This document shows, piece after piece, positions 1 through 9,611 of a stretch of DNA of 64,000 nt. The notes under the pieces are model-generated. The model ran no database searches. It was not told the origin of the DNA and saw nothing but the letters and a program-made list of their open reading frames with translations. The stretch is from positions 186,001 to 250,000 of the forward strand of contig NZ_JAVJSC010000002.1 in the NCBI RefSeq assembly GCF_040219635.1, written 5' to 3'. The stretch is from Pyruvatibacter sp. (GTDB lineage Bacteria; Pseudomonadota; Alphaproteobacteria; CGMCC-115125). Within the stretch, counting starts at the first letter, position 1. The number at the start of each line of letters is the position of its first letter. A program made the position numbers and the translations under genes.

Positions 1-1001
1 TCGCCGGGCTCAATCAGGAAAATGAACGGAATAGTGGCCGCCGAAAACAGCGACGAGTAAGCCAGTGTGCGGTGCTTTCCCCAATGGTGCGACAGCCGCA
101 CCATGATCGGAACAAAGATGCAGCCCGATGTGAGGTAAACAAGGATGAGCAGGCTCGCAAACTGAAGCTGCAAAACGTCCGCTGCCAGAAACAGGAACAG
201 CGCAGTCACAATGCCGCCGGAGATGCCGCCCAACAGGTCGGCCAGCAGCACGCGGCGCAACGGTTGATTGCGGATCAGGATACTGATGGCTTCACGCCAC
301 GGCACATGCACCGGATCCTTTACCTTGCGTTCGGGCACCACCCACACCGCGATGGCAACCGTAATCGGCAGCAGGATGAGCACGTACCAGCCCATTGAGG
401 CAACGCGCGCCGCCGCCACGTTGTCGGGCTGCATCGCTTCAATGAAAACCGGCACCAACAGCACCAAAATCATGCCGGCAATCAACGCCACTTCACGAAA
501 GCCCTGAATGGTGGAGCGTTCGTTGTAATCAGGTGTGAGTTCAGCGCCCCACGACATGTGCGAGATGGTAAGCAGCGTCCAGCCGATATAGGCAATCACC
601 ATCCACCACAGCAGATAGCTCGCCGAGACAGGTGCCGTTGGCATGAACAGCATATAAACCGACACCAACATGATCGGCACGGAAATGACGATCCAGTGGC
701 GGCGACGGCCCCAGCGGGTTTTGAAGCGATCTGACAGCACGCCCAGTACCGGGTCGGTAAACACATCCCAGAAGCGCGTAATCATGAAGATGGCGCCGAC
801 AACAGCCAGTCCCAGCCCCATCTCGCCAGCATAGAACGGCGGCAGATACACAACGATAGGCAGGCCCATGGCGGCGATTGGGGCCGCAGGCAGCGCAAAG
901 GCACCAATGCGCCAACGGCTGAGACCTGAAGCTCGTGTGTTACCGGGGTTTGGATTGTTCATGCTGCTGTTCTGGCCATCAGGCGCAACGCTACTGTCCA
1001 T
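1..1001 (-). CDS. GPH-family MFS sugar/cation symporter, 3' part outside the window
   Basis: Reading the minus strand from ATG at 1001 gives an open frame of 333 codons that runs off the left edge, so the C-terminus is missing. An AAGGAGGA ribosome-binding site lies 9 bases before this ATG. The protein is hydrophobic with many membrane spans and carries the glycoside-pentoside-hexuronide/cation symporter signature DPVLGVLSDRFKTRWGRRR between spans 2 and 3, followed by SWGAELTPDYNERS. The family moves sugars or related solutes across the inner membrane, usually with H+ or Na+; the substrate cannot be read here. A paralogue lies at 61280-62638. Family call is firm, substrate unknown. Confidence 0.88.
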   Translation of the reverse strand, partial: MDSSVAPDGQNSSMNNPNPGNTRASGLSRWRIGAFALPAAPIAAMGLPIVVYLPPFYAGEMGLGLAVVGAIFMITRFWDVFTDPVLGVLSDRFKTRWGRRRHWIVISVPIMLVSVYMLFMPTAPVSASYLLWWMVIAYIGWTLLTISHMSWGAELTPDYNERSTIQGFREVALIAGMILVLLVPVFIEAMQPDNVAAARVASMGWYVLILLPITVAIAVWVVPERKVKDPVHVPWREAISILIRNQPLRRVLLADLLGGISGGIVTALFLFLAADVLQLQFASLLILVYLTSGCIFVPIMVRLSHHWGKHRTLAYSSLFSAATIPFIFLIEPG

Positions 1002-1280
1002 GCGGCCCTCGTCCTCCTTGGGTCACCTGCCTGGTTGGGGTGTCTTGTGGGGTCACCGCCAACGTGATGTGTGGTTGCTTTATTTTGCCGCTCCGATGTG
1101 TGAAGCGTCGCACTCACGTTTTTTGTTGGCGCGATGATACGCACAAAAATGTAAGTGGAGAAGCAAACTTCGCTGTGAAACTGCTGATTTTTCCGTGTTC
1201 GTCTCAGGGTGCGTTGCGGCAGCATTTGTTTGCAGCCTGCATCCGCACTACGCTCCCTTCCCGCGTGTAAGGATCACGTC

Positions 1281-1553
1281 ATGTCAAGCGGAAGCAACAC
1301 GACGATGCGCGACCTATCGAAAAACACAATGCCGCACCGTCTCGGCGCCACTCTCGAAGCTCTGTATGCCGTAGGGTTTTCCGCCAGTGTTCTTGCTCTG
1401 GTCTGGCAGGACATGGTGACTGACAGCAGCGCCCTGCCTGCCACCTGGGACAGCCCGCGATGGGGTGTCGCGCTGCTCATCGCCCTTGGCAAAGCACTCG
1501 TCTGGCCTTTGTACTGGCTTGCGCGCGTCCTGGGCATCGACACCGGCATCTAG
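1281..1553 (+). CDS. small two-span membrane protein, unknown function
   Basis: A 90-residue protein starting at ATG 1281, preceded by AAGGA at a suitable distance. Two hydrophobic stretches are visible, roughly residues 22-45 and 63-84, so an inner-membrane location is likely. It ends 17 bases before the alpha/beta hydrolase at 1571, so the two are probably co-transcribed. I do not recognise a named family. The 279 bases upstream separate it from the divergent MFS gene and must hold promoters for both, but I see no convincing boxes there. Confidence 0.6.
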   Translation: MSSGSNTTMRDLSKNTMPHRLGATLEALYAVGFSASVLALVWQDMVTDSSALPATWDSPRWGVALLIALGKALVWPLYWLARVLGIDTGI

Positions 1554-1570
1554 CAAAGCGGGAGAACAAG

Positions 1571-2509
1571 ATGATCTGGTCTTTGCTGGTGGTCATGGCA
1601 GTTGGCCTGCTCGGTGTCAGCGCGTATGTCATGCTTGATTTGTGGCTAAAGCCGCTTGATGAGGCCGCCCGCGCCAAGGCACCCGGTGCGTTCATATCGG
1701 CTCGTGCGGGCTTGCTTCATTACACCTGGGATGGCCCCGCTGACGGCCCGGTTGTCGTCATGGTGCACGGCTTCTCTACCCCACATTTTATTTTTGAACA
1801 GAATGTCGCCGCGCTGACCGACCAGGGCTATCGCGTGCTGCGGTTTGACCATTTCGGACGCGGCTGGTCGGATCGCCCCATCGCGCGATACGACGCTGAC
1901 TTTTACGATGAGGCATTGCTGAACCTGCTCGATGGCCTGAGCCTGACCGGCCCTGTTGGTCTCGTGGGCCTCTCTATGGGCGGGCCGATTGTTGCCGAGT
2001 TTGCGGCCCGCCATCCCCAGCGTGTAAACCGCGTATTGCTGTTCGTTCCTGCAGGCCTTGATGTTGCGGGTCTAACGGGCTTTGCGGCACGGCTCCTCAA
2101 TGTGCCCGGCTTGGGTGACCTCATGTGGCGTGCCATCGGTCGCTCCGTGCTGCTGAATGATCCGCAATACAACGAGCGCGGCGAACCGCCCGAAAATCGC
2201 CTTGCCGGAAATGTCAGCACACAGATGGAGTATCGCGGATACCTTGATGCACTGCTCGCGACAATGCGCAACATGCCAATGAGCAACCGTGCTGAAACCT
2301 ACCGGCGATTGGCGCAAACCGGCATTCCTGTCGCCGCCATTTTCGGGAAGGATGACCCAACCGTATTGCCTGCAAGTGTAGACAAACTGGCCGCTTACAT
2401 TCCCGAAGCGCAAATCCATCTGCTCGAAAACGCGGACCACGGGCTGAACTACAAGCGCCATCGCGCCGCCAACCCGCTGCTTGCCGCGTTTTTTGACCCG
2501 CACAGCTAG
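1571..2509 (+). CDS. alpha/beta-fold hydrolase with N-terminal membrane anchor
   Basis: 312 residues from ATG 1571, preceded by GGAGAACAAG. Residues 2-24 form a hydrophobic anchor. The hydrolase core follows: the oxyanion-hole motif VHGF near residue 65, the nucleophile elbow GLSMGG with Ser135, a late acidic residue in FGKDDPT, and the catalytic His in NADHGLN near the C-terminus. These match the single-domain esterase/epoxide hydrolase/meta-cleavage-product hydrolase group. The substrate is unknown. The active site is probably on the periplasmic side or at the membrane surface because of the anchor (inference). Confidence 0.85.
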   Translation: MIWSLLVVMAVGLLGVSAYVMLDLWLKPLDEAARAKAPGAFISARAGLLHYTWDGPADGPVVVMVHGFSTPHFIFEQNVAALTDQGYRVLRFDHFGRGWSDRPIARYDADFYDEALLNLLDGLSLTGPVGLVGLSMGGPIVAEFAARHPQRVNRVLLFVPAGLDVAGLTGFAARLLNVPGLGDLMWRAIGRSVLLNDPQYNERGEPPENRLAGNVSTQMEYRGYLDALLATMRNMPMSNRAETYRRLAQTGIPVAAIFGKDDPTVLPASVDKLAAYIPEAQIHLLENADHGLNYKRHRAANPLLAAFFDPHS

Positions 2510-2608
2510 CGCTTGCAGCACGGGCTTGCCCGGCGCTAGAAAGGAGCAGACATCGCGGGCAATCAGCGCGCTGACCTTGATTCACACGTTACGTATGCAG
2601 GAATAAAA

Positions 2609-2869
2609 ATGGCCGGAGCCGTGGTCCCCAAGTTCAAGAACGATGATGCCGTTGCGATCATAGAAATTGGTGTCAGAGAGTTTCACTGCACCGGCGCAAG
2701 TGCGCCCCACGATCACCCCCATGTCTATCTTGATATGGGTGCGGACGACGAAATCATCTGCCCCTACTGCTCAACCCTGTATCGCTTCAAAGCCACACTG
2801 GAGGCGACCCAGAGCAACCCGCAAAGCGCGATCCTCATTCCAGAACCAACCGGCCCGGACCGGCGGTAG
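2609..2869 (+). CDS. zinc-finger domain protein, NDUFS6/zf-CHCC type
   Basis: 86 residues. It shows the CHCC pattern of the family related to the complex I accessory subunit NDUFS6: Cys27, a His in HDHPHVYLDMG near residue 38, then CPYC with Cys51 and Cys54, followed by TLYRF. The family binds one zinc ion; in mitochondria and alphaproteobacteria the homologue assists NADH dehydrogenase assembly. Here it is not next to nuo genes, which is usual for the bacterial gene. The ATG at 2609 gives the normal short length. Confidence 0.8.
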   Translation: MAGAVVPKFKNDDAVAIIEIGVREFHCTGASAPHDHPHVYLDMGADDEIICPYCSTLYRFKATLEATQSNPQSAILIPEPTGPDRR

Positions 2870-2955
2870 GCTCGCCCCGATGTTACCTCAGCAGTAATTG
2901 GTAACATCACATGCCCCTTCCATAGTCCGGTATCAATCCGGCAAGGGAGGTCAGC

Positions 2956-3270
2956 ATGTCGCGCAAATCAATCTATCTCGCCCTCACGGTGATCGGCATC
3001 GTCATGCCGTACCTCTATTTCGTCCCATGGTTTCTGGAAAATCCTGGCGACGTCATCGGATTTCTCGCCCTGGCAACCGCCAATCCTATCGCCACCATGC
3101 TCACATGGGACATTATTCTGTCCGCCGTCGTCCTCACGTTCTTTGCTCTTTTTCATCTTGGCGAACTTGGAACCGCTCGTATTATTACGGTTATTGCGGG
3201 CACTTTTCCGATCGGCGTGTCATGCGGACTGCCACTGTTGCTCTATTTTCGCGAAGGCCGGAAAGCATGA
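2956..3270 (+). CDS. DUF2834-type membrane protein
   Basis: 104 residues with about three hydrophobic spans. The start is ATG 2956 after GGGAGGTCAGC. The opening, with LALTVIGIVMPYLYFVPW, followed by a LTWDIILSAVVLTFFA span, resembles the DUF2834 family of small inner-membrane proteins of unknown role. Its stop overlaps the start of the next membrane gene by 4 bases (ATGA), so the two are translationally coupled. Confidence 0.6.
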   Translation: MSRKSIYLALTVIGIVMPYLYFVPWFLENPGDVIGFLALATANPIATMLTWDIILSAVVLTFFALFHLGELGTARIITVIAGTFPIGVSCGLPLLLYFREGRKA

Positions 3271-3713
3271 CCGCGCGCGCATTACTCATGACCTTGACGG
3301 CGGGCTTTGGCGCCATGGGCCTCACGTTTGTCCTTGCACCATCCCTCACCCTCAGCTTCTTCGACTGGATGGTGTATGGCGGAACCACCGAGAGCCCGGT
3401 ACCGCCAGACATGATGGAGGGTGAAACGCGACGCTACGCAGGTTTCATCTATCAGGTGCTGGGCGCGGTCATCTTCGGCTGGGCCGTGGCCCTCTGGCTG
3501 ATCGTTCGGGGGCCGGACGCCAATAATCCGGATAACTGGGCAGTGCGCAGTTTCGCGTTATCGTTCGGCGCGTGGTTTGTGGTCGATACCGCCATGTCGC
3601 TGGCAATGGGTTTTTGGCAGAACGCTGTGTTCAACACACTCTTTGGCGTGGGTGCTTCAGCCACGTGGTTGGCATGGCGACGCAAACAAAGTAGAGCCGC
3701 CAATTCTATTTGA
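3267..3713 (+). CDS. small membrane protein, unknown
   Basis: 148 residues starting at an ATG that overlaps the preceding TGA. Three to four hydrophobic segments are visible (about residues 4-26, 50-73, 88-110 and 112-130). The first half resembles the N-terminal region of small alphaproteobacterial membrane proteins without assigned function. Coupling to the DUF2834-like gene upstream suggests a shared role in the inner membrane, but nothing in the sequence says what it is. Confidence 0.65.
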   Translation: MTARALLMTLTAGFGAMGLTFVLAPSLTLSFFDWMVYGGTTESPVPPDMMEGETRRYAGFIYQVLGAVIFGWAVALWLIVRGPDANNPDNWAVRSFALSFGAWFVVDTAMSLAMGFWQNAVFNTLFGVGASATWLAWRRKQSRAANSI

Positions 3714-3779
3714 TGTCGGCAACCCGGCAGTGTAGAACAAAAGAAGAACGCTCTTCTCTTGTCTCCCAATCCGGATCAG

Positions 3780-5036
3780 ATGCCCCACGCCGTCAAACCG
3801 TTACGCCACCGCCTTGCCGTTCTGGCCGACGCGGCAAAGTACGACGCGTCCTGCTCATCCAGCGGCGCAGGCACCCGCACGTCGCTCAAATCCGGCGGCA
3901 TCGGGTCAACAGAAGGCATGGGCATCTGCCATGCCTACGCGCCGGATGGTCGCTGCATCTCGTTGTTGAAAATACTGCTTACCAACGCCTGCATCTATGA
4001 CTGCGCCTATTGCATCAACCGGGTATCGAGCAATGTAGAGCGCGCAGCCTTCACCCCGCGCGAAGTCGCGGATCTGACCATGACGTTCTACCGCCGCAAC
4101 TACATTGAAGGTCTGTTCCTGTCGTCCGGCATCATACGGTCGTCGGACTACACCATGGAACTCATGCTCGACGCCGTTCGCCTGCTGCGAACCGAGCATA
4201 AGTTCGGCGGCTACATTCACATCAAGACCATTCCTGAATGTGCGCCCGAACTGCTGACACAGGCTGGCCGACTGGCGGATCGAATGTCCATCAACATGGA
4301 GTTGCCAACTCCCGAAGGCCTCAGCCGCCTGGCTCCTGAAAAAGACGCGGGCACCATACGCAGGGCCATGGGCAGCCTGCGGCTTCAGATTGACGACGCA
4401 TCCGCCGCACGAAAGGACAAAACGCTTCGCCGCGCAAAGCCACCACGTTTTGCGCCCGGCGGTCAGTCCACTCAGATGATTGTCGGTGCTGATGACGCCG
4501 ATGATGCCACAATCCTCAGTACCAGCGCCGGACTGTATGCGGGCTTCGGCCTGCGGCGGGTGTACTATTCAGGCTTCAGCCCGATCCCCGCCCCTTCGGT
4601 AGTCCTGCCGGTGAAACCCCCACCCCTGCAACGCGAGCACCGGCTTTATCAGGCGGATTGGCTGCATCGGTTTTACGGCTTTGACATGCCGGAGATTGTT
4701 ACGGCTACCAGGGGCGGTATGCTCGACCTGGAAATTGACCCAAAGCTCGCCTGGGCGCTCAACAATCGCGGTCAGTTTCCGGTGGACGTCAACCGCGCCG
4801 ACAAAACCATGTTGCTGCGTATTCCCGGCATCGGCACCACGGCGGTGGCCGCCATTCTCAAAACGCGCCGGCATCGCACCCTGCGTCTTGGCGACCTGCG
4901 CAAAATGACACGCGCCCTCAAACGTGCCTTGCCGTTTCTCGTGGCGGCAGACTGGCAGCCGGGCAAGATGCTGGATGCAACGGGCCTTGAGCCCGGACTG
5001 CGAAAGCCTAAGCAACTGGACATGTTCGCCCAGTGA
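3780..5036 (+). CDS. radical SAM protein, putative DNA modification/repair (TIGR03916 type)
   Basis: 418 residues from ATG 3780; an in-frame TTG at 3759 would add seven residues. The family hallmark ADAAKYDASCSSSG is at residues 16-29. The radical-SAM cluster motif CX3CX2C follows at Cys71, Cys75 and Cys78, and holds a 4Fe-4S cluster that cleaves S-adenosylmethionine. A helix-hairpin-helix DNA-binding segment (LLRIPGIGTTAVAAI) lies near the C-terminus. The next gene starts inside its stop codon, giving the usual two-gene pair of this family. The chemistry on DNA is unproven; spore photoproduct lyase is the nearest known relative. Confidence 0.85.
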   Translation: MPHAVKPLRHRLAVLADAAKYDASCSSSGAGTRTSLKSGGIGSTEGMGICHAYAPDGRCISLLKILLTNACIYDCAYCINRVSSNVERAAFTPREVADLTMTFYRRNYIEGLFLSSGIIRSSDYTMELMLDAVRLLRTEHKFGGYIHIKTIPECAPELLTQAGRLADRMSINMELPTPEGLSRLAPEKDAGTIRRAMGSLRLQIDDASAARKDKTLRRAKPPRFAPGGQSTQMIVGADDADDATILSTSAGLYAGFGLRRVYYSGFSPIPAPSVVLPVKPPPLQREHRLYQADWLHRFYGFDMPEIVTATRGGMLDLEIDPKLAWALNNRGQFPVDVNRADKTMLLRIPGIGTTAVAAILKTRRHRTLRLGDLRKMTRALKRALPFLVAADWQPGKMLDATGLEPGLRKPKQLDMFAQ

Positions 5037-5944
5037 GTACCGTTATCTATACGGTGGACCTTTCCCACGCGGCTGATGTCAAAACGTGGCGCGCCGCAAG
5101 CCGTCGATTGGATGCCGCAGGCGTGCCGCCGCACCAGATCAACTGGCAGATAGCCGGTGGGGCGCAAACAAGCCTGATGACGGATATGTTCAAGGAGCGC
5201 ACGCAGCCATGGACCGCACTTCCCGACACAAATATGCGCAAGGTGCCGGGCACATTTGTCGCGCTCGCCAACAAGATTATGTGCCACCGGACGGAGGATC
5301 GGTTCACCCTCGCCTATCGGCTGTACCAGCGTCTGCGCCAATCGCCGCGCCTGATGGCAATCTTGTCGGATGATGATGTTCATCGTGCGCGCAATCTGGC
5401 CAAAGCCGTGTCACGCGACGCACACAAGATGAAAGCCTTCGTGCGGTTTCGGGAAGTCAGCCGCGCAGATGATCCAGCGCTCCCGCCTCATTTTGTGGCG
5501 TGGTTTGAACCCTCGCACCACACGCTGGATGCAACAGCGCCATTCTTCGTGCGCCGCTATACCGGGCAGACATGGTCCATCCTCACACCCGATAGATGTG
5601 CTCACTGGGACGGTGCGGCGCTGACCATGACGGCGGGTGTTCCCAAAAGCACGGCTCCCAGGGATGATCCGGCGGAGGATTTGTGGCGCACATACTTCGC
5701 GAGCACGTTCAATCCTGCCCGCTTGATGGTGAAAGCAATGACCTCGGAAATGCCGAAAAAGTACTGGCACAACCTGCCTGAAGCGTCCCTCATAGCCCCC
5801 CTCATCGAAAACGCACGAACCCGGTGCGATGCAATGATGGATACGGCTCCCCGCCCGGCTGCACGAACCACCCGCGTCCGGCAGGAGCACGCGGTACAAG
5901 CCCAAAAGCTGGCCGGGATAAAGCTGGACGGGAACGATGGATAA
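5033..5944 (+). CDS. TIGR03915/DUF4130-type putative DNA metabolism protein
   Basis: 303 residues, overlapping the radical SAM gene by 4 bases (GTGA/TGA). The start is the GTG at 5033. The C-terminal third contains MPKKYWHNLPEASLI, characteristic of the DUF4130 domain that always accompanies the radical SAM partner; in some bacteria it is fused to a uracil-DNA-glycosylase-like domain. That fused domain is absent here. The strict pairing indicates a joint function in DNA repair or modification, but no reaction has been shown. The gene ends 8 bases before the convergent tRNA-Leu. Confidence 0.82.
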   Translation: MSTVIYTVDLSHAADVKTWRAASRRLDAAGVPPHQINWQIAGGAQTSLMTDMFKERTQPWTALPDTNMRKVPGTFVALANKIMCHRTEDRFTLAYRLYQRLRQSPRLMAILSDDDVHRARNLAKAVSRDAHKMKAFVRFREVSRADDPALPPHFVAWFEPSHHTLDATAPFFVRRYTGQTWSILTPDRCAHWDGAALTMTAGVPKSTAPRDDPAEDLWRTYFASTFNPARLMVKAMTSEMPKKYWHNLPEASLIAPLIENARTRCDAMMDTAPRPAARTTRVRQEHAVQAQKLAGIKLDGNDG

Positions 5945-5952
5945 CAGGCCAG

Positions 5953-6041
5953 TGGTGCGGGCTGCCGGACTTGAACCGGCAAGGACGTTACCGTCCGAGG
6001 GATTTTAAGTCCCTTGCGTCTACCAATTCCGCCAAGCCCGC
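5953..6041 (-). tRNA. tRNA-Leu (anticodon TAA)
   Basis: On the minus strand the acceptor arms GCGGGCT and AGCCCGC pair, the anticodon loop reads CTTAAAA (anticodon TAA), a long class II variable arm follows, and the T-loop is GTTCAAGTC. An A discriminator and an encoded CCA end the gene at 5953, giving 89 nt. It reads UUA codons and, by wobble, UUG. Confidence 0.97.
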
Positions 6042-6307
6042 AGCCGATGGAATCCCCTGATACAGGGACAATGCGGGCCAGACCATAGCGGGGCAATCAG
6101 TACGCGCAACTACCTGCAAACCGCCAGCCCGATAAAACTTGACGCGGGCGTCATGTTTTACAGTATTGTCAGCACAATATGGCGCGGGCTAAGCGTTTGA
6201 TGCGCTGCCGCACCTCAAAAAACACGATTTGGCGTTCGTGTCGGCTGCCACTTTGGCGCTGCATGACAACATACCCAAAGAGAACGCAACCAAAGATAGG
6301 GAATGAG

Positions 6308-7981
6308 ATGGCCGTAACGGGTGAAGAGTTTGATTATGTGATTGTCGGCGCGGGCAGTGCCGGGTGCGTGCTTGCCAATCGTCTGAGCGAAGACGGTAAC
6401 GCCCGCGTGCTCGTGCTGGAAGCAGGCCCACAGGACAAGAACACCTTCATTCACATGCCTGCAGGTTATGCTCAGCTGGTGGGTAACAAAAACCCGCATA
6501 ACTGGGCCTACGAAACAGAAGGCCAGTCCAACCTTAACAACCGCAAACTGTTCTGGCCGCGTGGTCGCGGTTGGGGCGGGTCATCGTCGATCAATGCCAT
6601 GGTCTATACCCGTGGCCATGCACGCGATTATGACTTGTGGCGTCAGCTTGGAAACCCCGGCTGGTCCTACGCGGATTGCCTGCCCTATTTTAAGAAGGCC
6701 GAACACTCAAACCGCGACGACAGCGTGTTTCATGGCCACGACGGCCCACTGCACGTGCAAAAATCAACCCGCGAAAACGACGAACTGCTGGATGTTTTCG
6801 TTAAGGCCGGACACGAGGCAGGTCATCCGTTGACGGATGATTTCAACGGTGCGCAACAAGAAGGCTTTGCCCGCTACGAGCACACAATCAAGGGTTCCAA
6901 ACGCTGTTCTGCCGCGCAGGCCTATCTTGTGCCTGCCCTTGACCGCGAAAATCTGGTCGCTGAAACCGAAGCACACACCACACGCATTCTGTTCAACGGC
7001 AGCAAGGTTGTGGGCATCGAGTATGTACAAAAAGGCGAAACTAAACAGGTGCGGATCGCCCGCGAACTGATTTTGTCCGGCGGCTCCATCAACACACCGC
7101 AGCTACTGCTGCTGTCGGGCATCGGTGATGGGGACTACCTGAAGAAGTGGGGCATTGATGTTGTATCGGACGTCAAGGGTGTCGGCCAGAACCTGCAGGA
7201 CCATCTGGGCGTTGTCAGTCAGTTCGTCTGTACACAGCCGGTAACACTGCACCGTGCGGCCTCCCCGCTGAACCGCATCAAGGCTGGCCTGTCCTATCTG
7301 TTGTTTGGAAAGGGCGATGCATCGTTTCCGCCGACAGCCGGTGGCGCATTCATCAAAACCCGTCCCGACCTGGAACTGCCCGACGTGCAGCTTCATTATG
7401 TGAGCGTTGCCATGGGCGACCCGCACGGCCGCGACGGCATTACGGACAAGCACGGCTTTTCCTGCATTATGTACCCCACCCGCCCTGAAAGCCGTGGCTA
7501 CCTGGCGCTCAAGTCGCTTGACCCGCTGGACGCGCCCTTGCTTCAACCCAACTACCTTTCAACCGAAAACGACAAGCGCGCCATGCGCGACGGCATTCGC
7601 CGCACCGAAGAAGTATTTCGCCAGAAAGCGTTTGATGCCTATCGCGGTGAGCGCCTCAAGCCGCCGCTTGACGTCAACACCGACGCCGAGCTGGACGCCT
7701 GGATCCGGGCAACGGCCGAGACGCTCTATCACCCTGTCGGCACCTGTAAAATGGGTACGGACGAAACAGCAGTTGTTGATCCGTCCATGAAGGTGCGCGG
7801 TGTCGAGGGGCTGCGGGTTGTGGATGCGTCCATCATGCCGACGCTGGTAGGAGCCAACACAAATGCACCCACAATCATGATTGCCGAAAAAGCGGCAGAC
7901 ATGATCCGGGGTCGCAAGCAGCTCGCGCCAGAAAACGTGCAGATTGCCGAAGACCGGCAGTCTGCCGCTGCCGCTGAATAG
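6308..7981 (+). CDS. GMC-family FAD-dependent dehydrogenase, choline dehydrogenase-like
   Basis: 557 residues from ATG 6308, preceded by AGGGAATGAG. The frame extends upstream to 6179, but that part lacks family features. The FAD-binding motif [16 protein letters not shown] is at residues 11-26, the GMC signature region [16 protein letters not shown] follows, and the C-terminal substrate region includes [10 protein letters not shown] and [10 protein letters not shown]. These match choline/alcohol dehydrogenases of the GMC family. It could oxidise choline to betaine aldehyde, but alcohol substrates are equally likely, since betB and betI are not adjacent. Confidence 0.85.
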   Translation: MAVTGEEFDYVIVGAGSAGCVLANRLSEDGNARVLVLEAGPQDKNTFIHMPAGYAQLVGNKNPHNWAYETEGQSNLNNRKLFWPRGRGWGGSSSINAMVYTRGHARDYDLWRQLGNPGWSYADCLPYFKKAEHSNRDDSVFHGHDGPLHVQKSTRENDELLDVFVKAGHEAGHPLTDDFNGAQQEGFARYEHTIKGSKRCSAAQAYLVPALDRENLVAETEAHTTRILFNGSKVVGIEYVQKGETKQVRIARELILSGGSINTPQLLLLSGIGDGDYLKKWGIDVVSDVKGVGQNLQDHLGVVSQFVCTQPVTLHRAASPLNRIKAGLSYLLFGKGDASFPPTAGGAFIKTRPDLELPDVQLHYVSVAMGDPHGRDGITDKHGFSCIMYPTRPESRGYLALKSLDPLDAPLLQPNYLSTENDKRAMRDGIRRTEEVFRQKAFDAYRGERLKPPLDVNTDAELDAWIRATAETLYHPVGTCKMGTDETAVVDPSMKVRGVEGLRVVDASIMPTLVGANTNAPTIMIAEKAADMIRGRKQLAPENVQIAEDRQSAAAAE

Positions 7982-8120
7982 CAGCGATTCAAAATTGAAT
8001 TGCATTTAATGCTTTTTTGGCGGGCCTTTGAGGTGCGTTTTAAGCGCCTTTGTGGCTCAGTCTTATCGGGCTGTGCAAATCTTTAAGCCTAGGCTTCCGC
8101 TCGTCAGGAGGCATGGCATT

Positions 8121-9605
8121 ATGCGCAACAAGTCACCCAACACGTCGGGCACCCGTGGCCGGGAGCGAATCCGATCAGCGCTTGGACCAGGTGGTCGGCT
8201 TTCAAAAATGCCGGATCAGGCGGGTCACTCCTCGACGCCCTGGAAAATGGCAACAGGCCGCAGCCCGGATGCCCAGACCCTCACTATGGCGCTGGCGCGG
8301 CATCGGCTTTTTGTATCGGGTCGAAAGGGCGGTCAACGGCTTGTATTGTCGTTTCAGGGCATCGAAGGTCATGACTTCAGCGGTGCCGACCTGCGTGAGG
8401 CAGAGTTTGTCGGCGTCAGCGGCGCAGGTGCCTGCTTTGATGGCGCCAATCTCACCGGAGCCAATTTCTTTAGCGCTGACCTGTCTGACGCAACGTTCAG
8501 GAGTGCCAACCTGACACGCGTTGACCTGCGCGGCACGATGTTACGCCGCGCCGATTTTGAAGGTGCCAACCTGGAAAATGCCGACATTCGCGATGGCCAG
8601 ATCATGGCGCGCGACGGTGGCGGCAACCTGTCCTACTTCAACGGTGGCCGCTCGAGTGTTGACCTGACCGGCGCGTCGTTGCGTGACGCAAACCTTGATG
8701 GTGCCCGCATTGTGCGCGCCGAACTCACCGGCACAGACCTGACCGACGCCAACTTTGCGAATGCAAAGCTGCGCAGTACGCAGTTGTCGAACTCGGAGCT
8801 TTCCGGAGCCATATTCACAGGGTGTGACCTGACCGAAGCCGACCTGTCAGGCTGTTGCCTGCGCGGCGCTTCGCTGGTCGGTAGTGTGCTCGATAGTACC
8901 AACCTGACCGGCGCCGACCTCACAGCCTCGCAGATCACCCGGAGCGCGTTGACGCGGGCGGATGTGACCGGCGCAATTTTGCCGCAACGCCGCACGGCGG
9001 GCGGTGAGACGCTCAAAGACATGATTCACGATCATCATTTGTGGCTGGCCAGCCTCGGCGAACACGGCCGACAGCTTGTCGCCATCGGCATGGATGCATC
9101 TGACCTCAAAGCCCCGGGTAGCAAGCTGGCGGCTGCAGACCTGCGTGACGTGGTGTTGGCAGGGGCAAATCTGGCCCGCGCAAACCTCACCATGAGCGAC
9201 CTCACAGGTGCCATGCTGGCACAGACACGCCTCACCCAGGCTGACATGCGCGGTGCCAAACTCGACAATGCGAGAGCCAAAGGTGCTCAGTTGGCTGGTG
9301 TGGATCTGTCGCCCATGCCCATCGGCGGGCTTGGCAGCAAGAAGTGGCCGGTACATGCACACAATGTAGTGCTGGCTGGTGCTGACCTGCGCAAGGCGGA
9401 TCTGCGCGACATAGACCTGTCAGGCGGCTCGCTGTTCAAGGCTGATCTGCGCTCCGCCAACCTCACGAACGCAGTTCTTGTGGACGTTGATCTGCGCGGT
9501 GCTGATCTGCGCGGCGCGGAATTGCGAGGCATTGACCTGCGCGGCGCGCGCGGTGCCGAAGAACTGCGCGTGCAGCTTGTGGACTTTGAAACCGACGCCG
9601 CGTGA
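8121..9605 (+). CDS. pentapeptide-repeat protein, two repeat blocks
   Basis: 494 residues. The ATG at 8121 has AGGAGG 9 bases upstream, so I prefer it over the TTG at 8028. After about 65 N-terminal residues, two long runs of A(D/N)LXX repeats form right-handed quadrilateral beta-helices, roughly residues 85-285 and 340-475. Between them lies a non-repeat linker containing MIHDHHLWLASLGEHG; a similar H-WL-S-G linker occurs in other alphaproteobacterial pentapeptide proteins. The molecular role is unknown: some such proteins mimic DNA, most are uncharacterised. It converges with the OmpA-like gene 6 bases away. Confidence 0.88.
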   Translation: MRNKSPNTSGTRGRERIRSALGPGGRLSKMPDQAGHSSTPWKMATGRSPDAQTLTMALARHRLFVSGRKGGQRLVLSFQGIEGHDFSGADLREAEFVGVSGAGACFDGANLTGANFFSADLSDATFRSANLTRVDLRGTMLRRADFEGANLENADIRDGQIMARDGGGNLSYFNGGRSSVDLTGASLRDANLDGARIVRAELTGTDLTDANFANAKLRSTQLSNSELSGAIFTGCDLTEADLSGCCLRGASLVGSVLDSTNLTGADLTASQITRSALTRADVTGAILPQRRTAGGETLKDMIHDHHLWLASLGEHGRQLVAIGMDASDLKAPGSKLAAADLRDVVLAGANLARANLTMSDLTGAMLAQTRLTQADMRGAKLDNARAKGAQLAGVDLSPMPIGGLGSKKWPVHAHNVVLAGADLRKADLRDIDLSGGSLFKADLRSANLTNAVLVDVDLRGADLRGAELRGIDLRGARGAEELRVQLVDFETDAA

Positions 9606-9611
9606 AATCGC

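Noticed and set aside
6138..6175. TTGACG followed by an AT-rich stretch before the GMC dehydrogenase
   Set aside because: No acceptable -10 box at 16-18 bases, so I do not call a promoter.
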